Below are positions 1 to 7,217 of a stretch of 14,865 nucleotides of DNA, in pieces. Source of the stretch: JBILCM01 sp044353165. GTDB lineage: Bacteria > Bacillota > Bacilli > Paenibacillales > YIM-B00363. Both the position numbers and the translations under genes were made by a program. Below the pieces are notes generated by a model that ran no database searches, was not told where the DNA came from, and saw only the letters and a program-made list of their open reading frames with translations. Numbering within the stretch: position 1 is the stretch's first letter; every line of letters begins with the position of its first letter. The stretch is taken from assembly GCA_044353165.1 (NCBI GenBank), contig JBILCM010000056.1:1-14865 (forward strand), read 5' to 3'.

Positions 1-235
1 ACTTACATCGGGGCCAAAGATGGATTGTATGTTGGATCAGCTCCAGGCCAGTCATGCCCGGCATATTAATATCACAAATGACGATGTCCATTTTGGACTT
101 TTGAATCACTTTCCAAGCCTCGGTACCCGAAAAAGCGTTAAAAATGTAGAGATCCAACTCACTTTTTTCATATAAAAAATCTTGAACGGAACGCACAATG
201 TTGGGCTCATCATCGACAATCATTAATCTATACAT
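1..235 (-). CDS. Response regulator, YesN/AraC type, N-terminal receiver domain (partial)
   Basis: Only the first 78 codons are in the window; the gene runs off the left edge. The translated start is MYRLMIVDDEPNIVRS, a typical receiver (REC) domain opening with the acidic pair D8-D9. The phosphoacceptor is D55 in the motif ICDINMPGMTG. The gene begins 7 bases after the stop of the histidine kinase gene, with a GGAGTG ribosome binding site inside the end of that gene, so the two are translationally close and form a two-component pair. By analogy with YesM/YesN systems next to LplB/YtcP transporters, the missing C-terminal part is probably an AraC-type DNA-binding domain that activates the adjacent transporter operon when the kinase senses a sugar. 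The AraC part is inferred and not seen. Confidence 0.9.
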   Translation of the reverse strand, partial: MYRLMIVDDEPNIVRSVQDFLYEKSELDLYIFNAFSGTEAWKVIQKSKMDIVICDINMPGMTGLELIQHTIHLWPRCK

Positions 236-242
236 CACGGTT

Positions 243-2003
243 TCACTCCAATTTCTCAATCAACGGAATCATAATTTTTACGCAAAATCCTTTTCCTTCT
301 AGATTGCTAAGTTGTAAGTTTGCCCGCTCGCCGTATTTCATCTGCAGTCGCCGGTGCGTGTTATGGAGAGCACTTGATTGTATCGAATCGTTGGTTTTCA
401 GTTCGTCACATAATTTAGATAACTCCGTGGGTGAGAGCCCGGGGCCGTTATCCTTGATGGATATGACAAGCATACGATCTTCAGGTTCGGTTTCGAAAGA
501 AATATGCAAAGTCCCTTGTTCAACTTTGTTGCCGAAGGCGTGTACATAGGCATTCTCCACGATGGGTTGCAAGAGAAGTTTGGGGACGGGCAGGTTCTTT
601 ACGGATTCGGGTATAGGTTCTAGGGTTGCGACAATCCGATCTTCAAATCGGAACGATTGTATATTGATATACGTGCGGATATATTCCACTTCATCGGACA
701 AGGGGACCTCTTGTTTTTTGTTATGAAAAATGTAGAAAAAATATTGCCCTAAATTTTGCGTAAACTTTTTACTATTCTCGATATCTTCATCTGCAATCAT
801 GCAATTCAGTTGAAAGAAGATGTTGTATAAGAAATGGGGGTTGATTTGTGCTTGCAGTTGACGCAATTCGGCCAAATTCGCTCGGTATCGTTCTTCACCA
901 ACTTCGTGAAAAAGTTTGTCAATTTGTTGGACCATCAAGTTGTATTGTTGGTACAAATGGTCAAACTCATCTTCCCGTTTACGGCCGGGTATGATTTGGA
1001 AACGGCCTTGCTCCAATTTACGAAATCCTTTAATTAAAAATTTTAGAGGTTTGTGAATTTGAAGATAAATCCAATAAGCAAATACGACCACTATGGCGAT
1101 GGAGAAAAACAATAAGATCCAAAAAACACGCTGATAATAATTCAGTGGAGCAAGCATCTCACGCATGGGCGTCATGACAGCGACGTGGTACCCATATTCA
1201 TCTGAACGAATATGGGAAACAAAGTATTCAACCCCGTCTATGGCAACCCTATTTAATGTTTGATTGTCTTGGGAACTTTCTGTCATGGTTGTTAACGTTT
1301 TTACATCCAACACTGGAGGGTTTGTTCTGCCGTCAGAGATGGACCATTTCATATCCGGTGAGATAAAGAAGACATAACCCATCTGGTTGTTCATCATCTT
1401 TTGGAGAATGCTCTGAACTTCAACGGTATTCACTCGTGCATTGATTAGAATCAAAGGTTCCTCTAATGAAGTCAGTGCATAGGGGGAAAAGTAAAATGAT
1501 AAGAACAATTGATCTTCTTTGTAATTTAAGGGGTTCTGAATCAGTGACTTATCTTTTGTGAATGGGGTGTATTCACTTTCCAATATATCGTTCGTGTAAA
1601 TGGTTGTTGTTAATTTCTCTTTCTGTTTCGGGAAAAACAAACTGATGTCTTTGATATAAGGGCTTGTTGCCGTGATTTGATTGAGTCGGTTTTGCAAATT
1701 AATGATCGATTCACGCCATTCAATCTCGCTAATCACATCATTAAATTCAGTAATTCGAATCAGATTTCGGTCATTGATTAACTCCTTCTGCATATTGTTG
1801 ATGCGAACAAACTCAACATCTAACAATTGACTATAAAATTCCATCTTGGATGTCGTGGCGTTGGCTAGATTCTCGTATACGATTTTTTCGTTCTCAACAC
1901 TCAGAAACAAGCTGAGCGTGAACACAGGAACAATAACAATCATGAACGCCACCAAAAGTTTGGAGTAGATGCTGCCATACAAGATTTTCCTCAGTTTGTT
2001 CAT
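243..2003 (-). CDS. Sensor histidine kinase, YesM-like (His_kinase/HATPase_c)
   Basis: Membrane sensor kinase of about 586 residues that would phosphorylate the adjacent response regulator. Numbering is from the ATG at 2003. A first membrane segment lies at about 17-35, then an extracellular sensor region of about 250 residues (probably Cache-like), a second membrane segment at about 293-315, and a HAMP-like linker to about 370. The phosphoacceptor H390 is in the motif QINPHFLYN, typical of the LytS/YesM (PF06580) class. The ATPase domain shows the N box VENAYVHAF (N484) and the G1 box DNGPG (D518). A GTG three codons upstream is also open, but it overlaps the GGAGG Shine-Dalgarno sequence, whereas the ATG at 2003 sits 8 bases after it, so the ATG was chosen. 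The extracellular domain implies the signal is an external solute, perhaps the sulfated ligand of the neighbouring transporter (inference). Confidence 0.95.
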   Translation of the reverse strand: MNKLRKILYGSIYSKLLVAFMIVIVPVFTLSLFLSVENEKIVYENLANATTSKMEFYSQLLDVEFVRINNMQKELINDRNLIRITEFNDVISEIEWRESIINLQNRLNQITATSPYIKDISLFFPKQKEKLTTTIYTNDILESEYTPFTKDKSLIQNPLNYKEDQLFLSFYFSPYALTSLEEPLILINARVNTVEVQSILQKMMNNQMGYVFFISPDMKWSISDGRTNPPVLDVKTLTTMTESSQDNQTLNRVAIDGVEYFVSHIRSDEYGYHVAVMTPMREMLAPLNYYQRVFWILLFFSIAIVVVFAYWIYLQIHKPLKFLIKGFRKLEQGRFQIIPGRKREDEFDHLYQQYNLMVQQIDKLFHEVGEERYRANLAELRQLQAQINPHFLYNIFFQLNCMIADEDIENSKKFTQNLGQYFFYIFHNKKQEVPLSDEVEYIRTYINIQSFRFEDRIVATLEPIPESVKNLPVPKLLLQPIVENAYVHAFGNKVEQGTLHISFETEPEDRMLVISIKDNGPGLSPTELSKLCDELKTNDSIQSSALHNTHRRLQMKYGERANLQLSNLEGKGFCVKIMIPLIEKLE

Positions 2004-2008
2004 GATGT

Positions 2009-2016
2009 TCACCTCC
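2009..2016 (-). promoter_or_regulatory. Ribosome binding site that sets the histidine kinase start
   Basis: On the minus strand this reads GGAGGTGA, 8 bases (counted from GGAGG) before the ATG at 2003. The upstream GTG lies inside this site and so cannot be the efficient start. Confidence 0.75.
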
Positions 2017-2035
2017 GCAGTTTCGTCATATAGTG

Positions 2036-2064
2036 ATCATAGTGAAAACGCATTCGCGATTCAA
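2036..2064 (-). promoter_or_regulatory. Sigma-A-type promoter for the histidine kinase/response regulator operon
   Basis: On the minus strand there is a -35 box TTGAAT (2059-2064), a 17-base spacer and a -10 box TATGAT (2036-2041, 5 of 6 consensus). It ends about 33 bases before the kinase ATG, leaving room for the ribosome binding site. Found by eye from box match and spacing. Confidence 0.6.
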
Positions 2065-2144
2065 GACAATTTCAATGATTCTTAAATTCATGAAAAATAG
2101 TGCACAAAAGGTAGAAATATTATTCTATTTTTTTAAATTGAGGT

Positions 2145-2153
2145 TGTTAAAAT
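2145..2153 (+). promoter_or_regulatory. Candidate extended -10 promoter of the transporter/sulfatase operon
   Basis: The sequence TGTTAAAAT has the TGN extension followed by TAAAAT (5 of 6 match to TATAAT). An A/T-rich stretch precedes it (about 2116-2139) and there is no good -35 box at 16-18 bases. Transcription would start near 2160, about 32 bases before the binding-protein ATG. An alternative is TTGAGG (2138-2143), 17 bases, TCTAAC (2161-2166), which is weaker. A poor -35 would fit a promoter that needs the YesN-type activator (inference). Confidence 0.35.
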
Positions 2154-2191
2154 GAAGGTGTCTAACAACCAACCGAGGGGGATCATCGTTT

Positions 2192-4192
2192 ATGAACAAA
2201 GTGTTATTGGTATGGCTTTTGATTCTAACGCTAGTGGTTACCGCATGTTCAGGCGCAACGGAATCACCTGAATCGACAGCGGACGAAACAACAGAGGTTG
2301 AACAAGTGGAACAAGCAGAACAAGAAGCAGCGGACGCAGAGAAGAAAGCGACCGAAGAAGCGACATTAAAGGCAGAAGAAGAACTGAAGACTGCACAAGC
2401 TGCTGCAGACCTTGCCAATGCTGAAGCCGAGAAAGCGGCAGCTGAGAAAGCAGCAGCCGAACAATTGCTAGCGGAAGCAAAGACGGCTGAAGAAAAAGCA
2501 GCTGCTGAGAAGTTGTTGGCGGAGAAAGTCGCAGCTGAACAGGCTGCTGCCGATGCTGCAGCGCAAGCCAAAGCAGAACAAGAAGCTGCCGCCAAAGCAG
2601 CAGCTGAGAAAGCAGCCGCAGCCGCTAAAGCCGCTGCAGCCGCTAAAGCCGCTGCAGCCGCAAAAGCTGCTGAAGAGAAGGCAGATCCTTTTGGTAAATA
2701 CCCATCACCGATCACTTTAGATATTGGTAGAATTCTTCCTTCGAATATTACATTCCCAGAAGGTGACAATATCAACAACAATATTTGGACGCGCGCGATT
2801 AAAGATGATCTCAATATTGTTTACAACCATGCATGGACCGTTGGGAATCAAGATCAGTATGACCAAAAATTGAACGTTTCGATTGCTAGTGGCTCCATCC
2901 CGGATGCATTCATCGTCAATGGAATACAATTGGAACAATTGGTGAATGCGGGATTGCTTGCGGATCTTACGGTTGCTTACAAAAAGTACAAAAGCCCCGA
3001 TTTAGAAGCAAGAATGACCAGTGACGGCGGGAACGGTATACGTTCCGCAACCTATAATGGCAAGCTTATGGCCATTCCGAGAATTTCAGCGAATGATGCA
3101 TTAGGTCATATGTACTGGGTTCGTCGAGATTGGTTACAAGCGTTGAATTTACCTGAACCCAAATCAATTAAAGACATCGAAATGATTGCGAAAGCATTCA
3201 TGGAACGTGATCCAGATCGTAACGGCAAGAATGACACGTACGGCGTTGCAGCCATGTCAAACTTGGGCTCACTCCTTGGGATATTTAATAGTTATAATGC
3301 GTACTACAACATTTGGATGAAAGATGCTTCAGGAAAAATTGTATATAGTTCGGCACAACCTGAGATGGTGAATGCACTCATGACGTTACAACGTTGGTAC
3401 AAAGAGGGAATCCTGACGAAAGAATTCTCCGTTATGCAGAACCAACAATACATGGAGCATTTGAATTCAGGGAAAGTAGGTATTGCGTCAAACCATTTTG
3501 CATTGCCATTGAACCTGCAACCATCTGTTGATAAAAGCAAGGCGGATTGGCACTACTACCCCATCGGTCAAGAGGATGGTCAATCAGCGAAAGCACAAGT
3601 TCCAGGCGGTATTACACAATATTTTGTCATAAGCAAGAAATTTAAGAATCCAGAAGCGTTAGTCAAACTCGTTGGTTACATTGGAGAGCGCCGATGGGGG
3701 GCGACCTCTGATGCGAGATTTGATTACGACCGAGGTTACCAAAGTTTTGGTTATGCGAACTTCTCGAATGAAGGCGCGATCAAGAATTTGGACAATTACC
3801 GTAAAATTAAACAAGCCATTCAGACAGGAAATAAATCCATTCTGAATGCCGAACAAGTTGGAAACTACAATCAAGTCATCGCATATGAGAATGGAGACGG
3901 CAAGGAATGGAAGCAATGGAAAATATTCGGCCCTCTAGGTTCCTTGTCGAACGTGGATCGTAACCGTAAAGATATGGCCAAATATCTTGTCAAAGACGAG
4001 TTCTACGCGAATCCAACACCTACCATGGTGAAAAGGCAAGCTTCACTCAATGACATGATTAATGAAACATTCACCAAAATCATTATGGGTCAATCGATTG
4101 ATACTTTCGTGAAGTTAATGGAAGATTGGAAGAAGCTAGGCGGCAATGATATGACGAAAGAAGTTAATGATTGGTATAAATCAATGCAATAA
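2192..4192 (+). CDS. Extracellular solute-binding lipoprotein (ABC sugar importer) with long Ala-rich linker
   Basis: Substrate-capturing lipoprotein of the LplB/YtcP-type importer encoded just downstream, 666 residues. It has a lipoprotein signal peptide with lipobox VTAC, so C19 would be lipidated and the protein anchored to the outer face of the membrane. Residues about 22-164 are almost only Ala, Glu, Lys and Gln in heptad-like patterns, predicted to be a long helix or coiled coil. The binding domain follows from about D165 (DPFGKYPSPITLDIG) to the end and resembles the large LipO-type binding proteins, with features such as MYWVRRDWLQALNLPEPK and MERDPDRNGKNDTYG. A family member would normally have only a short linker, so the protein is unusually long. 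The RBS AGGGGG lies 10 bases before the ATG. The ligand is unknown; the operon's sulfatases suggest a sulfated saccharide. Confidence 0.93.
   Translation: MNKVLLVWLLILTLVVTACSGATESPESTADETTEVEQVEQAEQEAADAEKKATEEATLKAEEELKTAQAAADLANAEAEKAAAEKAAAEQLLAEAKTAEEKAAAEKLLAEKVAAEQAAADAAAQAKAEQEAAAKAAAEKAAAAAKAAAAAKAAAAAKAAEEKADPFGKYPSPITLDIGRILPSNITFPEGDNINNNIWTRAIKDDLNIVYNHAWTVGNQDQYDQKLNVSIASGSIPDAFIVNGIQLEQLVNAGLLADLTVAYKKYKSPDLEARMTSDGGNGIRSATYNGKLMAIPRISANDALGHMYWVRRDWLQALNLPEPKSIKDIEMIAKAFMERDPDRNGKNDTYGVAAMSNLGSLLGIFNSYNAYYNIWMKDASGKIVYSSAQPEMVNALMTLQRWYKEGILTKEFSVMQNQQYMEHLNSGKVGIASNHFALPLNLQPSVDKSKADWHYYPIGQEDGQSAKAQVPGGITQYFVISKKFKNPEALVKLVGYIGERRWGATSDARFDYDRGYQSFGYANFSNEGAIKNLDNYRKIKQAIQTGNKSILNAEQVGNYNQVIAYENGDGKEWKQWKIFGPLGSLSNVDRNRKDMAKYLVKDEFYANPTPTMVKRQASLNDMINETFTKIIMGQSIDTFVKLMEDWKKLGGNDMTKEVNDWYKSMQ
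2603..2674 (+). repeat. 18-bp tandem repeat in the binding-protein linker
   Basis: GCCGCTAAAGCCGCTGCA occurs twice exactly (2621-2638 and 2639-2656), flanked by one diverged copy on each side (2603-2620 and 2657-2674). The period of 18 bases encodes a six-residue unit, AAKAAA. This is the most repetitive part of the Ala/Glu/Lys linker and a likely site of copy-number change by slippage. Confidence 0.85.
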
Positions 4193-4211
4193 AAAAACGA
4201 TTTTATACAGA

Positions 4212-4246
4212 CATTCATTCGGCGAAACGTATTTGCCGAATGAATG
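4212..4246 (+). promoter_or_regulatory. Intercistronic stem-loop between binding protein and permease genes
   Basis: A perfect 12-bp inverted repeat (CATTCATTCGGC at 4212-4223, its complement at 4235-4246) with an 11-base loop. It is followed by ATCTTTAAG, which is not a real U-tract, and the permease gene starts 22 bases later. It is therefore more likely an RNA processing or stability element, or a partial attenuator, than a full terminator. Such hairpins after binding-protein genes are known to keep binding-protein mRNA more abundant than permease mRNA. Confidence 0.7.
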
Positions 4247-4268
4247 ATCTTTAAGGGCGGATCAATCC

Positions 4269-5183
4269 ATGCAAAATCGAATTCAACGCAACAAACGATT
4301 TTCCAACCAATGGCCTTTACATCTTATGGTGATCCCGGGACTACTCATTCTCCTTGTGTATCAATATGGTCCTATGCTTGGGATTGCCATCGCATTCCAA
4401 GATTTTATTCCTGCCACAGGCTTATTCAATTCTCCCTGGGTAGGATTAGAAAATTTTCGTTACATGTTCAGTCTGCCAAACTTCGATACCGTTATTTGGA
4501 ATACGTTCTATATTTCCTTGCTCAAAGTGATCGCGGGACAAATTTTCCCGATCACGATTGCCATCTTATTGAATGAAATTCGAATCCGATTTATGATGCG
4601 GAGCATTCAAACATTAATTTACCTGCCTCATTTCTTGTCCTGGGTCATCCTCGGGGGAATTCTGATTGATATTTTATCTCCTAGTTATGGTATGGTGAAT
4701 GGTTTTATTAAATGGTTAGGGTTTGAACCGATCTTTTTCTTAGGGGATGCTCAATTATTTCCTTACGTGCTCGTTGTGTCTGATTTATGGAAAGATTTTG
4801 GGTTCAGTACAATTGTTTATTTGGCAGCAATCACGAGCGTTAACCCTTCTCTCTATGAAGCTGCAGTTGTTGACGGAGCCACATGGTTGCGAAGAACATG
4901 GCATGTCACATTACCTGGCATGGCGCCCATAATTATACTTCTTGCCACTTTAAGTATTGGCCAAATTCTTAACGCTGGGTTTGAACAAGTGTTTAACTTA
5001 TACAGCCCTGCCGTTTATGAAACTGGGGATATCATTGATACATTCGTGTACCGCATCGGTCTCGTTCAAGCACAATATGCACTAGCTACCGCTGTTGGTC
5101 TCTTAAAATCAGTTATTTCATTAGTGCTCATTGCGACGTCATACTATCTAGCATATCGTTTAGCAAATTATAGGATCTTCTAA
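4269..5183 (+). CDS. ABC sugar transporter permease, LplB type
   Basis: Inner-membrane permease of 304 residues, one of two that form the channel of the importer. It starts with a short basic N-terminus and the family-typical WPLHLMVIPGLLILLVYQYGPM, and has about six membrane segments (near 20-43, 76-102, 114-136, 162-186, 217-240 and 277-299). The EAA loop that contacts the ATPase is visible at 197-216 (EAAVVDGATW to TLP). A GGGCGG-type ribosome binding site precedes the ATG. It lies between the binding protein and the second permease, the usual order for this family. No ATPase gene is present, so a shared MsmX-like ATPase elsewhere is expected (inference from the family). Substrate specificity cannot be read from the sequence. 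Confidence 0.95.
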   Translation: MQNRIQRNKRFSNQWPLHLMVIPGLLILLVYQYGPMLGIAIAFQDFIPATGLFNSPWVGLENFRYMFSLPNFDTVIWNTFYISLLKVIAGQIFPITIAILLNEIRIRFMMRSIQTLIYLPHFLSWVILGGILIDILSPSYGMVNGFIKWLGFEPIFFLGDAQLFPYVLVVSDLWKDFGFSTIVYLAAITSVNPSLYEAAVVDGATWLRRTWHVTLPGMAPIIILLATLSIGQILNAGFEQVFNLYSPAVYETGDIIDTFVYRIGLVQAQYALATAVGLLKSVISLVLIATSYYLAYRLANYRIF

Positions 5184-5195
5184 GAGGGTGAAAAT

Positions 5196-6083
5196 ATGGT
5201 TCAAGAAAACAATTACATCACTAGATTTTTCGTCGTTTTAAATTACACTTTCTTGATCACACTCTCCTTGTTGTGCGTGCTCCCTCTCGTTCACGTGCTG
5301 GCAGTCAGTCTGAGTTCGGAAGTTGAAGTAAGCACAGGTGCAGTGAAGTTTTGGCCCCGGGAACTTACATTTGATTCTTATCAATTTATTCTGAGGTATG
5401 ATTCATTCTCCAACGCAGTCTGGGTTAGTGTGCAACGGGTGCTTCTAGGGGTTTCAATCAATATGATATTAACCATTCTACTTGCTTATCCTTTGTCCAA
5501 AGAAGCCAAAGTATTCCCTTACCGCACATTATACGTCTGGTTGGTTGTATTCACGATGTTATTCCATGGCGGATTGGTTCCGCTGTTTATGACTGTCAAA
5601 TACACAGGCATCATGGACACCCTATGGGCACTCGTTCTTCCGTCGGCTGTCCCTGTATTTAATGTGGTTCTTCTCCTCAATTTCTTCCGAAGCATCCCTA
5701 AAGAGTTGGAAGAAGCTGCATTCATTGATGGGGCGGGATTCATGACTTCCCTCACGCGTATATTTTTGCCTTTGTCCAAGCCCGCACTAGCGACGATCAC
5801 GCTGTTTGCGTGTGTAAATCATTGGAATGCTTGGTTTGATGGCATGATTTTCATAAATACAAAAGAGAATATCCCGCTACAGACGTATTTGCAAACGCTC
5901 GTTATTAATTTAGATCTCACACAAGTCACAACCGATGAATCACTTCGTGAAATGGAGAATATGTCCGAAAGAACGTTCAAATCCGCACAAATATTTTTAG
6001 GGGCACTCCCGATTCTCATGATTTATCCATTCTTACAGAAATATTTCACAAAAGGGATTGTTCTCGGAAGCGTGAAGGAATAA
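5196..6083 (+). CDS. ABC sugar transporter permease, YtcP/MalG type
   Basis: Second channel-forming permease, 295 residues. It has about six membrane segments (near 12-39, 73-98, 110-132, 142-164, 194-210 and 263-281). The EAA loop is at 172-192 (LEEAAFIDGAGF to IFLP), and the C-terminus KYFTKGIVLGSVKE is the family signature ending. It begins 12 bases after the stop of the first permease with a GAGGGTG ribosome binding site, so the two are translated together. It pairs with the upstream LplB-type subunit and the lipoprotein to import a carbohydrate. Confidence 0.95.
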   Translation: MVQENNYITRFFVVLNYTFLITLSLLCVLPLVHVLAVSLSSEVEVSTGAVKFWPRELTFDSYQFILRYDSFSNAVWVSVQRVLLGVSINMILTILLAYPLSKEAKVFPYRTLYVWLVVFTMLFHGGLVPLFMTVKYTGIMDTLWALVLPSAVPVFNVVLLLNFFRSIPKELEEAAFIDGAGFMTSLTRIFLPLSKPALATITLFACVNHWNAWFDGMIFINTKENIPLQTYLQTLVINLDLTQVTTDESLREMENMSERTFKSAQIFLGALPILMIYPFLQKYFTKGIVLGSVKE

Positions 6084-6113
6084 ACACCCAACGAAGGAGT
6101 CTGAGTCATCACC

Positions 6114-7178
6114 ATGTCAATCAAAGTAGGAATTATCGGATTCACCCATGGGCACATTCTATCCATTTGTGACGAATGGCAGAAGAAGAAGGAACTTGGT
6201 ATTGAAGTCGCAGCAGGATGGGACCACGACGCAACACAGTTGCAGGATGCTGTCCAAAAATTCGGTCTACAACCTTATACAAACTTAGATGATCTGCTGT
6301 CACGATCTGATATTCCTGCGGTTGTGATTACAACAGAAACATCGCTGCATGCCGAGATGGTTGAACGAGCCGCAGCGGCGGGGAAGTCTATCATCCTTTA
6401 TAAACCGATGGCGCTTACGATGGCTGAAGCAGATCGTATCGTGAAGGCCGTGAAAGAGAATAACGTGCCATTCACGATGGGTTGGCAGATGAGGGTAGAC
6501 CCGCAAAATCTCAAAATGAAAGAACTTCTTGACAGCGGCGATTTTGGGAAAGTGTTTTACGTTCGTAGACGTCATGGACTTCGCATGGGATTAAACCCTG
6601 ATTTTGCAAACTCATGGCATGTAGATCCTGTGAAAAATCGTGATATTTGGGCGGATGACTCTTCGCACCCCATTGATTTTGTCCAATGGTTGTTTGGTGT
6701 TCCTGAGAGTGTCACAGCTGAGATCGTCACCTTGCACAACCCCGCAATTCCGATGAATAACGGGATCGCCATTTTTCGCTACCCCAATAACGGTCCGCTT
6801 GTTGAAGTGTGTTGTTCTTTCACCTGTATGGCCGCCGAAAATACAGTAGAAATCGTATGCGAGAAAGGCACCATCATCCAAAATTACGGAGATAGCACCA
6901 GCTGTAATGTTCCACGTCCAGAAGGCTTGCCTGGATTGAAGTGGTATCATGCAGACACCAAACAATGGACCTATAGTGACATTCCAACCCCTTCAGAACA
7001 CGGGCTGCGTATTCGTGAGAATGCAAGTGTTTTTGCTGATTTTCTGTATGGAAGACGCGGACCTACGGCTACTGTGGAAGAAGCAAGGGATTCATTGAAG
7101 ATGGTGCTAGCGACTTATGTATCGACTCGAGAAGGCCGCAGAGTTGATTTTGACGATCCGCAAATCCATCTTGTATAA
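6114..7178 (+). CDS. Gfo/Idh/MocA-family NAD(P)-dependent oxidoreductase
   Basis: Cytoplasmic sugar or cyclitol dehydrogenase, 354 residues, a usual length for the family. The N-terminal Rossmann fold has the glycine-rich motif VGIIGFTHGHI (residues 5-15). The family EKP motif is present as YKP with K97-P98. The catalytic region has SHPIDFVQWLFG (H185 and D188), matching the family GGHxxD motif except for the leading residues. Family members oxidise or reduce a hydroxyl of sugars, inositols or sugar acids, so it probably acts on the sugar before or after desulfation. It lies 30 bases after the permease gene. Its RBS AAGGAG (6094-6099) is 14 bases from the ATG, longer than usual, but no closer in-frame start exists and the Rossmann motif needs this start. 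Exact substrate unknown. Confidence 0.9.
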   Translation: MSIKVGIIGFTHGHILSICDEWQKKKELGIEVAAGWDHDATQLQDAVQKFGLQPYTNLDDLLSRSDIPAVVITTETSLHAEMVERAAAAGKSIILYKPMALTMAEADRIVKAVKENNVPFTMGWQMRVDPQNLKMKELLDSGDFGKVFYVRRRHGLRMGLNPDFANSWHVDPVKNRDIWADDSSHPIDFVQWLFGVPESVTAEIVTLHNPAIPMNNGIAIFRYPNNGPLVEVCCSFTCMAAENTVEIVCEKGTIIQNYGDSTSCNVPRPEGLPGLKWYHADTKQWTYSDIPTPSEHGLRIRENASVFADFLYGRRGPTATVEEARDSLKMVLATYVSTREGRRVDFDDPQIHLV

Positions 7179-7217
7179 ACAACAGTCGATTACAATATGT
7201 CAGGAGCGCAATGAAGA

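Noticed and set aside
2603..2674. CRISPR-like or regulatory repeat array
   Set aside because: The repeats are contiguous, without spacers, and simply encode the Ala/Lys linker in frame.
2125..2814. Long minus-strand open frame (Ala/Ser-rich) opposite the binding-protein linker
   Set aside because: It is the complement of the repetitive Ala/Glu/Lys coding stretch. It has no RBS or recognisable domain, and it crosses the promoter region of the real operon.
4212..4250. Rho-independent terminator after the binding-protein gene
   Set aside because: The hairpin is strong, but the following bases (ATCTTTAAG) are not a U-tract and the next operon gene starts 22 bases later, so it was called a stability or attenuation element.
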